Positions 1 through 7,064 of a DNA stretch of 22,703 nucleotides are shown here, piece by piece. The notes under the pieces are model-generated. The model had not been told where the DNA came from. It did not search any database and saw only the letters and a list, made by a program, of their open reading frames with translations. Positions within the stretch are counted from its first letter, which is position 1. Each line of letters opens with the position of its first letter. Where the stretch lies: the IMG/VR virus record IMGVR_UViG_3300034064_000394, positions 1 through 22,703 of that record; one strand, written 5' to 3'. Origin of the DNA: a virus. The position numbers and the translations under genes are program-made.

Positions 1-83
1 CATACATAGCCGTTTACCGCACCTCTGCGAAAGGTAACGTTAGCTAAAAATAGTACATCGGTTGCAAAGGGTTTATACGTCAT
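1..83 (-). CDS. Partial hypothetical protein (N-terminus only)
   Basis: An ATG on the minus strand (81-83) opens a frame that stays open to the window edge and gives 27 residues beginning MTYKPFATDVLFLANVTF. Its start overlaps the last 11 bases of the upstream connector-like gene, the same tight coupling used throughout this operon, which is the main reason to believe it. Too little is visible to name a family. Its place after the portal and connector-like genes makes another head-tail or structural protein plausible, but that is inference. Confidence 0.5.
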   Translation of the reverse strand, partial: MTYKPFATDVLFLANVTFRRGAVNGYV

Positions 84-660
84 GGCAATTGCAGCTTATT
101 CGGTTGCAATTTACACACTTATTGCGAGTATTTGAATTGCCACCAACGGGGCTTACTACTACGTTCTTTTTAGTTTTAGGGTTAGCCGGTGCATCGTCGC
201 CCCATAATGGGTAATCGGTAGAGTTATTACACAAAAACTCTATACATTCATTCCAATAGCTAATAGCCTGGTCTTTAGCGTTGGTTACTGCAAACTGTAA
301 AGTCTTAGTATCAACCCTTTCCGATACATCGTTATTGTTTTTAAAGACAATACCAAACCTTGTAACATTAATATTTTGGTTTTGCAAGAAACGAGCATAA
401 GCAAACATTACAATAACGGCTTTTAAGCCAGTAAACGTATAGGTGTTGTTATTGTAAACATAATCGCCACCGTCTAATAACAAAACGTTTTCGGTACTTG
501 CGGGATTGTTTACCACATCAACATAAAACTGATTACCCATTAAGGGTTTAAGGTCAAAGTTTTGCGCTTGTGTTATGTACGGTGTAAGCCTTTCGGTAAC
601 GTCTAAATTTCCCGTTAGTTCCCTGTATGGCTCAAAGTCGCTAAATGTTATTAGTGCCAT
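73..660 (-). CDS. Head-tail connector-like protein (DUF6712-like)
   Basis: A 195-residue protein whose N-terminal half (ITFSDFEPYRELTGNLDV, then a helix with AQNFDLKPLMG) resembles the small DUF6712-type proteins that lie beside portal or capsid genes in Bacteroidota phages and are thought to act as head-tail connectors. That assignment rests on recalled family resemblance. It overlaps the portal stop/start by one base, so the two are probably translationally coupled. The middle has a hydrophobic stretch around AVIVMFAYARFL, consistent with a helical bundle. The last 15 or so residues are unusual: four cysteines and a histidine in the pattern CxxCxxxxCxCH, which could bind zinc or form disulfides. 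Not seen here: any enzymatic motif. Confidence 0.55.
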   Translation of the reverse strand: MALITFSDFEPYRELTGNLDVTERLTPYITQAQNFDLKPLMGNQFYVDVVNNPASTENVLLLDGGDYVYNNNTYTFTGLKAVIVMFAYARFLQNQNINVTRFGIVFKNNNDVSERVDTKTLQFAVTNAKDQAISYWNECIEFLCNNSTDYPLWGDDAPANPKTKKNVVVSPVGGNSNTRNKCVNCNRISCNCHDV

Positions 661-1943
661 TATTCTATAATTTGAGTTCCGTTAACCATAGCTTCAGCAC
701 TTAGTTTGTCAACTCCAAAAACAACCTGTATTGTGTTAACCTTTTGTTGGGGTGTTAATACAGTATCAACTAAAATTGTAGTTAATGCTTGCACGCCACC
801 TACACCAATCGCAGCCGCTAAGTTTTCGCTATCTACGTTTTCTGCTGTTGCTGTTATTGGAATAATTGAGTAATCGTTTGTTGGGTTAATGTTGTAATAG
901 TAACGTGAAAACACTTTACGATACACCTCTTCAACAACTAACCTTTCGTCTTTAGTATTCTTGTTGTAATTGTCGGTAGCTTCTATAAACTCGCCGCTTG
1001 TGCCTAACTTGCCCTGTGTTTCTTTGCCTATTAAAATACTTGGTATGCCGTAGTTTTGACGTATGTTATCTTGCACCGATTGCTCTGTATATTCAAACAA
1101 CTTATCGGTATTCTGTATGTCAACCTTTAATAGTTTGGGGTCGGTAGCCTCTTCGGTACTTTCTACCATCATTATCTTACCTACATTATCAGAGCCTTGA
1201 AAACTTTGCAATGTATCTTGCATACCCGACCTTTCAGCTTCATCTTCAAACACACCCCTGTTAATATAGATGTGCGATGCCATAAAGTTAGTAGTTACAT
1301 CACGGTATTTCTTTAGTTTTATTTCACCGTCAGTAACACAATCCTCTAACACCGGGTCGGCTGTTGCTGTTGGGTATTCATGCCCATCGGCTGAATAATA
1401 TAAAATCTGACCTTTGTACTTATCCCAACCACCCGCAGCTAAAACCTCTTCTTGCACCCTATCAGAGTTAAAAAAGTTTATGTAATCTATGTTGTCTTTT
1501 TTAATTTGCTTGTTGCGCTTACGCCCCCAGTCATCATAAACAGCCACCGCATAAGGTATATAGCTATCCTTTTCTACCGCCAAACGGCAATGTTCAAAAG
1601 GTACTGAACTAACGCCTACTATCTCACCGTTGGCATTGTAATTAACGTGCAAAGCCAAGCCACGAAACATTGCTAAATCCTGTGTTGACCTGCGGAGTAA
1701 CATATCGGTAGTTTGCCCTAACTTGTTAACCTTGCTTTTGTAAAAGGTTTTGTCGGCAAAGCCTTGGCCGAAGATAAACTTTGAAAGAATATCGTTGCAC
1801 TTAAAAGACGTAGCACTACCCCGAATAATATCCATTACTCGCTGCGGGTAAGCGTTGTCAATATCGTAGCTAAGTATTCCCTCTGTTGGTATTCGTTTAA
1901 TACAAAGCCTATCCGATATATTTATAATAGACGTTCTTTGCAT
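660..1943 (-). CDS. Phage portal protein
   Basis: A 427-residue protein, the size expected for an HK97/SPP1-type portal. Portals form a twelve-subunit ring at one capsid vertex through which DNA is packaged and ejected. Supporting features are the N-terminal segment with SYDIDNAYPQRV, a basic/aromatic middle, and a C-terminal segment with NYGIPSILIG, then GEFIEATDNYN and a helix with KDERLVVEEVYRKVF. This last arrangement is typical of Bacteroidota phage portals, where the stem and clip helices precede the C-terminus. The start overlaps the preceding gene by one base. Its place is odd: portals normally follow the large terminase directly, yet here about 16 kb, including the tail block, lies between them. 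The role is fairly secure, although no single catalytic motif exists to prove it. Confidence 0.8.
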   Translation of the reverse strand: MQRTSIINISDRLCIKRIPTEGILSYDIDNAYPQRVMDIIRGSATSFKCNDILSKFIFGQGFADKTFYKSKVNKLGQTTDMLLRRSTQDLAMFRGLALHVNYNANGEIVGVSSVPFEHCRLAVEKDSYIPYAVAVYDDWGRKRNKQIKKDNIDYINFFNSDRVQEEVLAAGGWDKYKGQILYYSADGHEYPTATADPVLEDCVTDGEIKLKKYRDVTTNFMASHIYINRGVFEDEAERSGMQDTLQSFQGSDNVGKIMMVESTEEATDPKLLKVDIQNTDKLFEYTEQSVQDNIRQNYGIPSILIGKETQGKLGTSGEFIEATDNYNKNTKDERLVVEEVYRKVFSRYYYNINPTNDYSIIPITATAENVDSENLAAAIGVGGVQALTTILVDTVLTPQQKVNTIQVVFGVDKLSAEAMVNGTQIIE

Positions 1944-2410
1944 TACTTAGCTTTGCGCTTTTTAATGTGTTTAGTTACTTTTTCAATTGCTACTTCAGCA
2001 AAAACCTCGTTAACTACCTCTTCGGTAATAACTTCAGCTTTTACTTCTTTAGCCACCTTTTCAACCGGCACTTCTTTTAGTAAATCCTCGTTTATAGATT
2101 TAAATTTCTTTTCGTAAAATGCACGATTAGAAGTTAGCATATCAATAGCCACCGCTTCGGGTAGAAATGCTTCTGAATATACGCTACCTTTAAAGGTTAT
2201 CAGCGCACCGCTTTTTAAAATAAAGTTCTTAGTCATAACTTGTTCTTCTTTACCCAAAGATAAGTGATTTTTTAACTTAAAATACTCCTTATATAAACTA
2301 CCTGGGCAGGTGTTACAATTTACAGTTTTGCCAAAAGTAGTTTTATACAATGCGGCAAACTCTTTTTGAGCATCTGCATTGTACATTACTTGGTTAACGG
2401 TTAAATTCAT
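1943..2410 (-). CDS. Hypothetical protein with charged Val/Glu/Lys-rich C-terminal tail
   Basis: I do not recognise this 155-residue protein. The N-terminal 100 residues look globular and carry a short CNTCPG motif. From about residue 113 the composition shifts to V, E, A and K (VPVEKVAKEVKAEV and similar) and it ends in the strongly basic IKKRKAK. Such a tail is likely helical or disordered and could bind nucleic acid or an acidic partner. It lies between the structural protein and portal genes and overlaps the portal start by one base. It is the first gene after the intrinsic terminator at 2427-2453, so its expression, and that of the portal, probably depends on read-through. A structural or assembly role is inferred from position only. 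Confidence 0.6.
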   Translation of the reverse strand: MNLTVNQVMYNADAQKEFAALYKTTFGKTVNCNTCPGSLYKEYFKLKNHLSLGKEEQVMTKNFILKSGALITFKGSVYSEAFLPEAVAIDMLTSNRAFYEKKFKSINEDLLKEVPVEKVAKEVKAEVITEEVVNEVFAEVAIEKVTKHIKKRKAK

Positions 2411-2426
2411 AAGATTTTGTTATTAC

Positions 2427-2453
2427 AAAAAAGGGGCTTTTTATCGCCCCTTT
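2427..2453 (-). terminator. Intrinsic terminator between structural protein and portal genes
   Basis: On the minus strand an eight-base-pair stem AAAGGGGC/GCCCCTTT with an eight-base loop is followed directly by a run of six T, the last three of the stem's 3' arm's T residues being part of it. It sits in the 61-base gap between the 191-residue structural protein gene and the next gene, one of the largest gaps in the block. The form is that of a rho-independent terminator for minus-strand transcription. Because no promoter is evident in the 16 bases before the next ATG, partial read-through probably sets a lower level for portal and connector than for capsid. Confidence 0.8.
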
Positions 2454-2471
2454 CCTGTTAGTTAAACAATT

Positions 2472-3047
2472 CTACAATAAGGCTTCAATAAGTGCCAATG
2501 TAGTAGCGTAATCGGTATCAAATACGCTAAATTGTAAGTGAGGTTCTTTAGCAAGTTCACCGCTACCAAGTTGTAAAACATAAATACCGTCGTTTTCAAG
2601 AACGCTGCGTACCGATGTCAATACTTCTAAGCCGTTGGTGATGCCGTAGATTTCAAAGGCTGTATTTCCAGTAGCAGAACGGTTGTTGTTGCCTACTATT
2701 GCAACTAAGTTTCCGCTTTGTACCATTTTCTCAATTTGAGCCTTAGTTTCGGGGGTAATATCAAAAGCAGCAAAACCTACATTGTGTTGGTAGCTATCAA
2801 AATATTGACCTTTTACCAATTCCGTACCGGCTGTTATTGAGTTGTTACGTCCCTCTATTTTAAAGATTGTTTCGCCTGATGCTAACGATATACCATCAAC
2901 AATTTTATGTGGCAAGATACCTGCTGTATCGTAGGTAAATGATGCCCCATCTAAGTTGAAAAGGTAAAGAACGTCCGACGTTCCCCCTACTGGGGGATTG
3001 TCGCAGTCTATCAGTATGTTTGCGCTAATGCCACCGCATTGTGCCAT
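2472..3047 (-). CDS. Structural protein, candidate major tail (tube) protein
   Basis: A 191-residue protein with alternating beta-rich segments (VLYLFNLDG, ETIFKIEGRNN, NTAFEIYGITNGLEV, GIYVLQLGSGE). The short N-terminal MAQCGGISANILIDCDNP and the following LYLFN motif recall a family of presumed tail tube or structural proteins in Bacteroidota phages; this is resemblance, not proof. It directly follows the capsid gene by 19 bases and precedes a strong terminator, so it probably shares the high transcription of the capsid gene, which suits an abundant virion protein. No other gene in the window is an obvious major tail protein, which supports this choice by elimination. A capsid decoration protein is the main alternative. 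Confidence 0.5.
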   Translation of the reverse strand: MAQCGGISANILIDCDNPPVGGTSDVLYLFNLDGASFTYDTAGILPHKIVDGISLASGETIFKIEGRNNSITAGTELVKGQYFDSYQHNVGFAAFDITPETKAQIEKMVQSGNLVAIVGNNNRSATGNTAFEIYGITNGLEVLTSVRSVLENDGIYVLQLGSGELAKEPHLQFSVFDTDYATTLALIEALL

Positions 3048-3066
3048 AATTCTTAGTTTTTAAAAG

Positions 3067-4146
3067 TTAGTAAGCTAATTGTACCATGTAATCTTCAAGC
3101 ACCTTAGCATCAATGTTAAAGGCGAATTTAGCTACATATTTCTCTTCGTATTCAGCATAGAAAGCAGCTACTTCAGAAAGGTTACCAACCTCTTCAACAC
3201 CTAAGCCTAAGTTTTCGGTAGTTGTAAGAACGGCACGGTGAGGGCGGTAGTTGTTAGAACCGCTATCTTGGTAAAGGCTAATCATACGGTCAAAGAAGTT
3301 AACCGCAATTACCGGTATTCCGTTGTATGATAGCATGGTAAAACCACCCTCGATACGCTTGAAAGAACTATCAACACCTTGCATTTCTAACTCGTAAGCG
3401 TACTGGTCAAAAACCGACTGTGTTACAAGGTAAACAAGGTCAGAACGGTCACGCAAACGGAAGTCAGCACCTACTTTAAGTGAGTGAAGAGTGCCTGTTG
3501 CGATACGGTTTGTCAAGTCGGTAGAGTTGAAAGCCTGTAAAGCGTAAGTAGCTTGGCTATTTTTAGTGGTTAGGTTAGAAACCAAACGGGCTGCTGTTGC
3601 AGTACCCACGGCAAATAGCTGTTTCCAAAAACCATCAATCGGGTTGAAGTAGTCAACATCAATACCATCAGTAATATAACCCGCAGGGCTATCGTTATAG
3701 TTGGCAGCATCAGTATCACCAAACCAAGCAATACGCCAAGCGGCTTCTACTGCTGCATCGGTTAAACGCTCTTCAACAAAGTTTGCAAAATCAGTATCTA
3801 AGATATTGGTTTTGTTTACTCCGTTTTTAGTAGCCCATGCAAAGAAAGATGCTTCTAAGTCAGTCCAACAGTCTTCGATACGGGCTGCAATGTAAGCAGG
3901 AGTCCATACCTTTTCGCTAATATCAATAGTAGCGGTATCGGCTGTGGTTGAGCAGGTTGTTTTTTCTTTACCTAATAAACCAAGTTTACCAAGAAATACA
4001 ATTTGCTTGTTGGCTTTAATGCCGGTAAATATTTGGTGGAACTCGGTAATAGCTTGCTTTTGAAACAGGGCTTCAAAGATAGCTTCCGAAAGGGTTTGTA
4101 CTTCCCTACGGGTGAATGTGTAATTTGTTGGGTTTAAAATTGCCAT
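3067..4146 (-). CDS. Major capsid protein
   Basis: A 359-residue protein just downstream of the head maturation protease gene, the standard location. It begins MAILNPTNYTFTRREVQTLSEAIFEALF, a helical lead-in typical of Bacteroidota phage capsid proteins, and continues with mixed alpha/beta sequence containing RIEDCWTDLEASFFAW, an expected spine-helix region, and a C-terminal beta region with YNGIPVIAVNFFDRM and KYVAKFAFNIDAKV. Size and composition agree with an HK97-fold capsid subunit, which assembles into the icosahedral head and is usually processed by the upstream protease. No N-terminal delta domain of the HK97 kind is obvious, so scaffolding is probably supplied by the protease's C-terminal part. 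No Shine-Dalgarno sequence is seen; the six-base gap to the protease suggests coupled translation. Confidence 0.82.
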   Translation of the reverse strand: MAILNPTNYTFTRREVQTLSEAIFEALFQKQAITEFHQIFTGIKANKQIVFLGKLGLLGKEKTTCSTTADTATIDISEKVWTPAYIAARIEDCWTDLEASFFAWATKNGVNKTNILDTDFANFVEERLTDAAVEAAWRIAWFGDTDAANYNDSPAGYITDGIDVDYFNPIDGFWKQLFAVGTATAARLVSNLTTKNSQATYALQAFNSTDLTNRIATGTLHSLKVGADFRLRDRSDLVYLVTQSVFDQYAYELEMQGVDSSFKRIEGGFTMLSYNGIPVIAVNFFDRMISLYQDSGSNNYRPHRAVLTTTENLGLGVEEVGNLSEVAAFYAEYEEKYVAKFAFNIDAKVLEDYMVQLAY

Positions 4147-4152
4147 TTCGGG

Positions 4153-4719
4153 TTAAGAGTTAGATGTTTGTTTTTTTATTTTAACGTAATCGGCTTTGCG
4201 TTCTTTTGCGCTTTCGATACGGTTGGTATCTTCAGTCGTTTTAGCACGGTTAAGCACTTCTTTTTGGCGTGCCTTTGGCGTGTAGTCGCTTTGTACCTTA
4301 GCTTTTAAGGCTACAATTTCTGCGGCTTGCTCTTCAATAGTTGCGGTAGCTGTTTCTAAGGCGGTTGCAACTTCGGCTTCGTCAGATTGGTAAGCTGACA
4401 GTTGGGCTTCAAGGTCTGCAACTTTAGCTTGCATTTCAGCCATTGTGTATTCGCTTGGTGCGTACACTTCGGTAATTTTACCGCCCTCTGTAACGATACG
4501 GTAGCCCGATAAATCGCCAGTTAAAGCGTGTTCTGCGTTTTCAGGTACTTCGCCTGTGTTGTCAGAGCCTACATAAACCATATCACCTACCTTTGGGTAG
4601 CTATCTTCGGTTTCAATGTAAAGTTCCGTTCCGTTTTCTAAGGCAGAATGTAAAGCCTTTGGCTCGTCATTAATCAGAGCCTTTAGTTTGTCAAGTATTG
4701 ACCTTTTTTTTGTTTCCAT
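4153..4719 (-). CDS. Possible nested scaffold protein from internal start
   Basis: Within the protease gene and in the same frame, an ATG at 4717-4719 would yield a 188-residue protein METKKRSILDKLKALIND..., which is just the small beta domain, coiled coil and basic tail without the protease. It is preceded by the A/T-rich GTTGAAATAATA, the kind of leader used by real genes in this window, and it lies exactly at the domain border. Lambda C/Nu3 is the known precedent for a scaffold translated from within a protease gene. Nothing proves the start is used; it is offered as a candidate. Confidence 0.4.
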   Translation of the reverse strand: METKKRSILDKLKALINDEPKALHSALENGTELYIETEDSYPKVGDMVYVGSDNTGEVPENAEHALTGDLSGYRIVTEGGKITEVYAPSEYTMAEMQAKVADLEAQLSAYQSDEAEVATALETATATIEEQAAEIVALKAKVQSDYTPKARQKEVLNRAKTTEDTNRIESAKERKADYVKIKKQTSNS

Positions 4720-5298
4720 TATTATTTCAACTTTTCTTTTAGGTTGCAAATCAATTTTAGCATAAGCCTTAATCGGCTCGGCTATTGCGGTAATAAAACC
4801 AAGTTCTAAAGCCTTGCCAGGTGTTAGGGTTGTTTCAACCGCCATAAGCTGTTTAAGGCTATCGGCTGCTTGCCCTGTTTTAGCTGCATAGAAATCGGCT
4901 AACTTATTCTCGTTTTCGGTAAGCATTTGAGCTACCTCTGTAAACTTAGCAGCATCGCCACCCGCTTCAGTCCAGGGGTTATGAATAAAAAACTCGCTAT
5001 TCGGTGTCATTAAACGGGTTTCACCCGCTAAGGCTATAACAGTAGCTATGCTTGCACATAAGCCCTCTATAATAGTTTCAACTGGCTTGCCTAACGACTT
5101 AATGTAATCATGGATAGCAAAGCCCTCGCTAACGCTACCGCCCCGTGAATGTATGTGTACACGAACGCTGTCAAATTCTCCCGCATTATTCAACTGTTTG
5201 CGAATGCTATCTAATGAAACTACGCCAAACATATCAGCCATATCAGCCGCCACGTTGTCAACTTCACCATAAGCATATATTTCAGCTATTTTTGCCAT
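4153..5298 (-). CDS. ClpP-like head maturation protease with C-terminal scaffold-like region
   Basis: The ATG at 5296-5298 is preferred because the protein then begins MAKIAEIYAYGEV, the usual first strand of the family; an upstream ATG at 5349 would add 17 residues and run into the divergent gene. This gives 381 residues. The first 180 or so are a ClpP/crotonase-fold serine protease: RVHIHSRGGSVSEG oxyanion strand-loop, nucleophile Ser83 in LCASIAT and His106 in FFIHNPW. Such proteases cut scaffold and capsid during head maturation. Residues from about 194 resemble a separate scaffold: a basic helix, a small beta domain (ENGTELYIE...VGDMVYVG), and a long coiled coil (MAEMQAKVADLEAQL to about residue 335) with a Lys-rich end. 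Fusion of protease and scaffold is known from other phages. The gene precedes the capsid gene by six bases. Confidence 0.82.
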   Translation of the reverse strand: MAKIAEIYAYGEVDNVAADMADMFGVVSLDSIRKQLNNAGEFDSVRVHIHSRGGSVSEGFAIHDYIKSLGKPVETIIEGLCASIATVIALAGETRLMTPNSEFFIHNPWTEAGGDAAKFTEVAQMLTENENKLADFYAAKTGQAADSLKQLMAVETTLTPGKALELGFITAIAEPIKAYAKIDLQPKRKVEIIMETKKRSILDKLKALINDEPKALHSALENGTELYIETEDSYPKVGDMVYVGSDNTGEVPENAEHALTGDLSGYRIVTEGGKITEVYAPSEYTMAEMQAKVADLEAQLSAYQSDEAEVATALETATATIEEQAAEIVALKAKVQSDYTPKARQKEVLNRAKTTEDTNRIESAKERKADYVKIKKQTSNS

Positions 5299-5320
5299 TA
5301 GTACAAAATTGTTACCTTTG
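5291..5320 (+). promoter_or_regulatory. Bacteroidota-type promoter for the plus-strand gene
   Basis: TTTG at 5291-5294 and TACCTTTG at 5313-5320 are separated by 18 bases, a full match to the TTTG/TAnnTTTG pattern of Bacteroidota promoters. The ATG of the plus-strand gene follows 23 bases later after an A-rich leader. The element lies across the start region of the divergent protease gene, whose ATG is at 5296-5298, so the two may interfere. Confidence 0.65.
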
Positions 5321-5343
5321 GCTAAACTGTTTACTACAAAAAA

Positions 5344-5856
5344 ATGCAAGTAGATGTATTAGGATTAGGGGCAAGCCTAAAAGAATATAGGCCAACTGGT
5401 AACTTAACTATCGGGGTGAACGATATAGGGGCGTTCTACCCTGCGGACGTGGTTATTTGTGTTGACAACCTATATAGGTTTAAAGGCGAAAGAAAAAAAA
5501 CGCTATGTACGTATAAACCAAAGGTTGCATTTTGGTCGCATAGGCAAGAATTTAGGCAGTTTCAACCTAACTTTAAAGAATATGCATTAGGTGGTACTCA
5601 TAAGATATGGTCTTTAGACAAACCTAATACTGTTGTTTTTGGTTTTACCTCTGTTTATGCTGCGGTAAGTTTAGCCTATAATATATATAAGGCAAAAGAA
5701 ATAAATATTTACGGCTGCGACCTTGTAAACCACCCGCATTTGGGCGAAAAGCATAAGCTGAATAGCACCGTTAAACACTTAATAGAGTTGTTTTTGTATC
5801 TAAAAGAGAAAGGCGTAACTGTTAACCTTTATTGTGGTCTTGCTGACTTGATTTAA
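5344..5856 (+). CDS. DUF115/GT42-like putative glycosyltransferase (only plus-strand gene)
   Basis: A 170-residue protein with a Rossmann-like pattern: a first strand and glycine loop VLGLGASLKEY (residues 5-15), GVNDIGAFYPADVVICVD (24-41), and later TSVYAAVSLAYNI (102-114) leading to EINIYGCDL (119-127). This order of GxGxSL, xxN, S-helix and strand-xGxD recalls the DUF115/MptE-like family and GT42 sialyltransferases of the Cst-II kind, so transfer of a nucleotide-activated sugar is a reasonable guess; the exact donor is unknown. It is the only plus-strand gene. It has its own promoter (5291-5320) and a hairpin after the stop, and its last 35 bases overlap the converging methyltransferase gene. 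This self-contained layout is that of a moron, a cargo gene expressed independently of the late operon. Confidence 0.6.
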   Translation: MQVDVLGLGASLKEYRPTGNLTIGVNDIGAFYPADVVICVDNLYRFKGERKKTLCTYKPKVAFWSHRQEFRQFQPNFKEYALGGTHKIWSLDKPNTVVFGFTSVYAAVSLAYNIYKAKEINIYGCDLVNHPHLGEKHKLNSTVKHLIELFLYLKEKGVTVNLYCGLADLI

Positions 5857-6421
5857 ATACCATAATGGTATTTTTAAACCACCAAAGCGTAGCGGCATTT
5901 CTTAGCTTTTGGCTTGTTTCAACATCGTATTCGTACTCGCTAAACATTTTTATAACCTCTTGGTTAGGCAATTCATTTACATGACCATCGCCCCCTTGAC
6001 CGGGTATAGCCCAACTGATAACAATAATTTTAGGCTCGTAAACCTTAATGTTATTTACAAAGACGTTACATAATTCTTTTGGTATATGCTCTCCGACTTC
6101 TAAAGATAAAACGCATAGCCCATTATATGAACTTTCAACCGACTTATCAAAGTCAATTATTGATTGCGGCAAAGGCTCTGTTAAATCACGTACAAGACAA
6201 AACGGGTTATTTCTTGCTGTGCTAGGGTTACCGTCTATTCCATAAGCCAATGTATCTTTTTGATGTCTTAAAGCATAAACATACTTACCCTCTCCACAGC
6301 CTAAGTCAATAACTAAATTGCCTTTAAATAAATTGCCTAACGAATTAGCTAATTCACTATCAAACGCATGATGTTTATCAGTATCGTTACCCTGCCAAAA
6401 TCCCGTTTCTGCAATATTCAT
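5822..6421 (-). CDS. SAM-dependent methyltransferase (class I)
   Basis: A 199-residue protein with motif I NLVIDLGCGEGKY (residues 35-47), an acidic residue after the second strand in YGIDGNP (60-66), and a motif-IV-like region LCVLSLEVGEHIP. This is the Rossmann methyltransferase fold using S-adenosylmethionine. The opening TGFWQGNDTDKHHAFD followed by an LA helix is a recurring start among small methyltransferases linked to sugar clusters. The target is not evident. Between a glycosyltransferase-like gene (35-base overlap at its 5' end) and a converging DUF115-like gene, methylation of a sugar or glycan terminus is the natural guess; a DNA target is unlikely, as there is no NPPY or PCQ-type motif and no target recognition domain. 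Confidence 0.75.
   Translation of the reverse strand: MNIAETGFWQGNDTDKHHAFDSELANSLGNLFKGNLVIDLGCGEGKYVYALRHQKDTLAYGIDGNPSTARNNPFCLVRDLTEPLPQSIIDFDKSVESSYNGLCVLSLEVGEHIPKELCNVFVNNIKVYEPKIIVISWAIPGQGGDGHVNELPNQEVIKMFSEYEYDVETSQKLRNAATLWWFKNTIMVFKSSQQDHNKG
5855..5875 (+). terminator. Weak terminator-like hairpin after the plus-strand gene
   Basis: AAATACC (5855-5861) and GGTATTT (5867-5873) form a seven-base-pair stem around ATAAT, followed by further T residues so that five T run from 5871 to 5875. It starts within the stop codon of the plus-strand gene. The stem is A/T-rich with only two G-C pairs, so termination would be modest. On the minus strand it lies inside the 3' end of the methyltransferase gene and lacks a comparable T run. 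Confidence 0.45.
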
Positions 6422-7064
6422 ATATTTTATCTATTCGGTTTGTAACTTCTATATCAGTTCCGTAGTTGCGGCTATACCATGTATGCACGCAAAAAGGTTT
6501 ACCATTAAACAATAATTCCGTTGTTAGCCCGTCTCCCCATATCTTAGCTTCTAAGTTAAGCGGTTTGCCTTTGTCATGTAGGTAATAAAATAGACCTGTA
6601 AACGGTTCTTCGTTATCGTGGTTGCACGTTCCAATATTTAAAGGCTCTTTGTAACTTGTAATATCGTTAAAGGTGTATTTGTCAATAGCTACCCGCCCCT
6701 TTTTAACTATCAGCTTTTTGCATTTGGTAGCGTTAAAGATATTAAAGAACGGGTTTTGTACCGCCCATGACCTTGACCTACCCGAGTGAACTCCGCCATC
6801 AGGCATACCCGCATGGGTGTATTCGCCTTTTATAAAATAATCTATCAACTCACACAATACTATCCAATCAGTTATAAAGCAATCCTCATCAATATTTAGG
6901 ATATATGGTGTTTTAGCATGGTTAAACATATAATAGAGGTAGTCAACTGCTTCGGTAAAACCATCAAATCCAGTACACCTATATTTAGGTACGTCTTTAG
7001 GTATAAACTCGCACATACGTTCCCATAAAACAGGGTGTGCGCTTCGGGTGTAAACGGCTATCAT
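6387..7064 (-). CDS. Putative GT-A glycosyltransferase
   Basis: A 225-residue protein with a GT-A-like layout: an N-terminal strand MIAVYTRSAHP, a helix and then YILNIDEDCFIT (residues 54-65), in which DED (59-61) fits the metal-binding DxD motif that holds the nucleotide-sugar. A later NPFFNIFNATKC and the C-terminal FCVHTWYSRNYG, with a histidine that may complete metal binding, resemble phage and bacterial sugar-transfer proteins. I cannot assign a CAZy family or sugar. It overlaps the next upstream glycosyltransferase by four bases (ATGA) and the methyltransferase by 35, so all are probably co-translated. A more conservative reading is a GT-like hypothetical protein. Confidence 0.6.
   Translation of the reverse strand: MIAVYTRSAHPVLWERMCEFIPKDVPKYRCTGFDGFTEAVDYLYYMFNHAKTPYILNIDEDCFITDWIVLCELIDYFIKGEYTHAGMPDGGVHSGRSRSWAVQNPFFNIFNATKCKKLIVKKGRVAIDKYTFNDITSYKEPLNIGTCNHDNEEPFTGLFYYLHDKGKPLNLEAKIWGDGLTTELLFNGKPFCVHTWYSRNYGTDIEVTNRIDKIYEYCRNGILAG

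Noticed and set aside
5299-5349. Longer protease with 17 extra N-terminal residues (ATG at 5349)
   Set aside because: The extra residues do not fit the family, and the longer form would run over the divergent gene's promoter and start; the ATG at 5298 gives the normal first strand.
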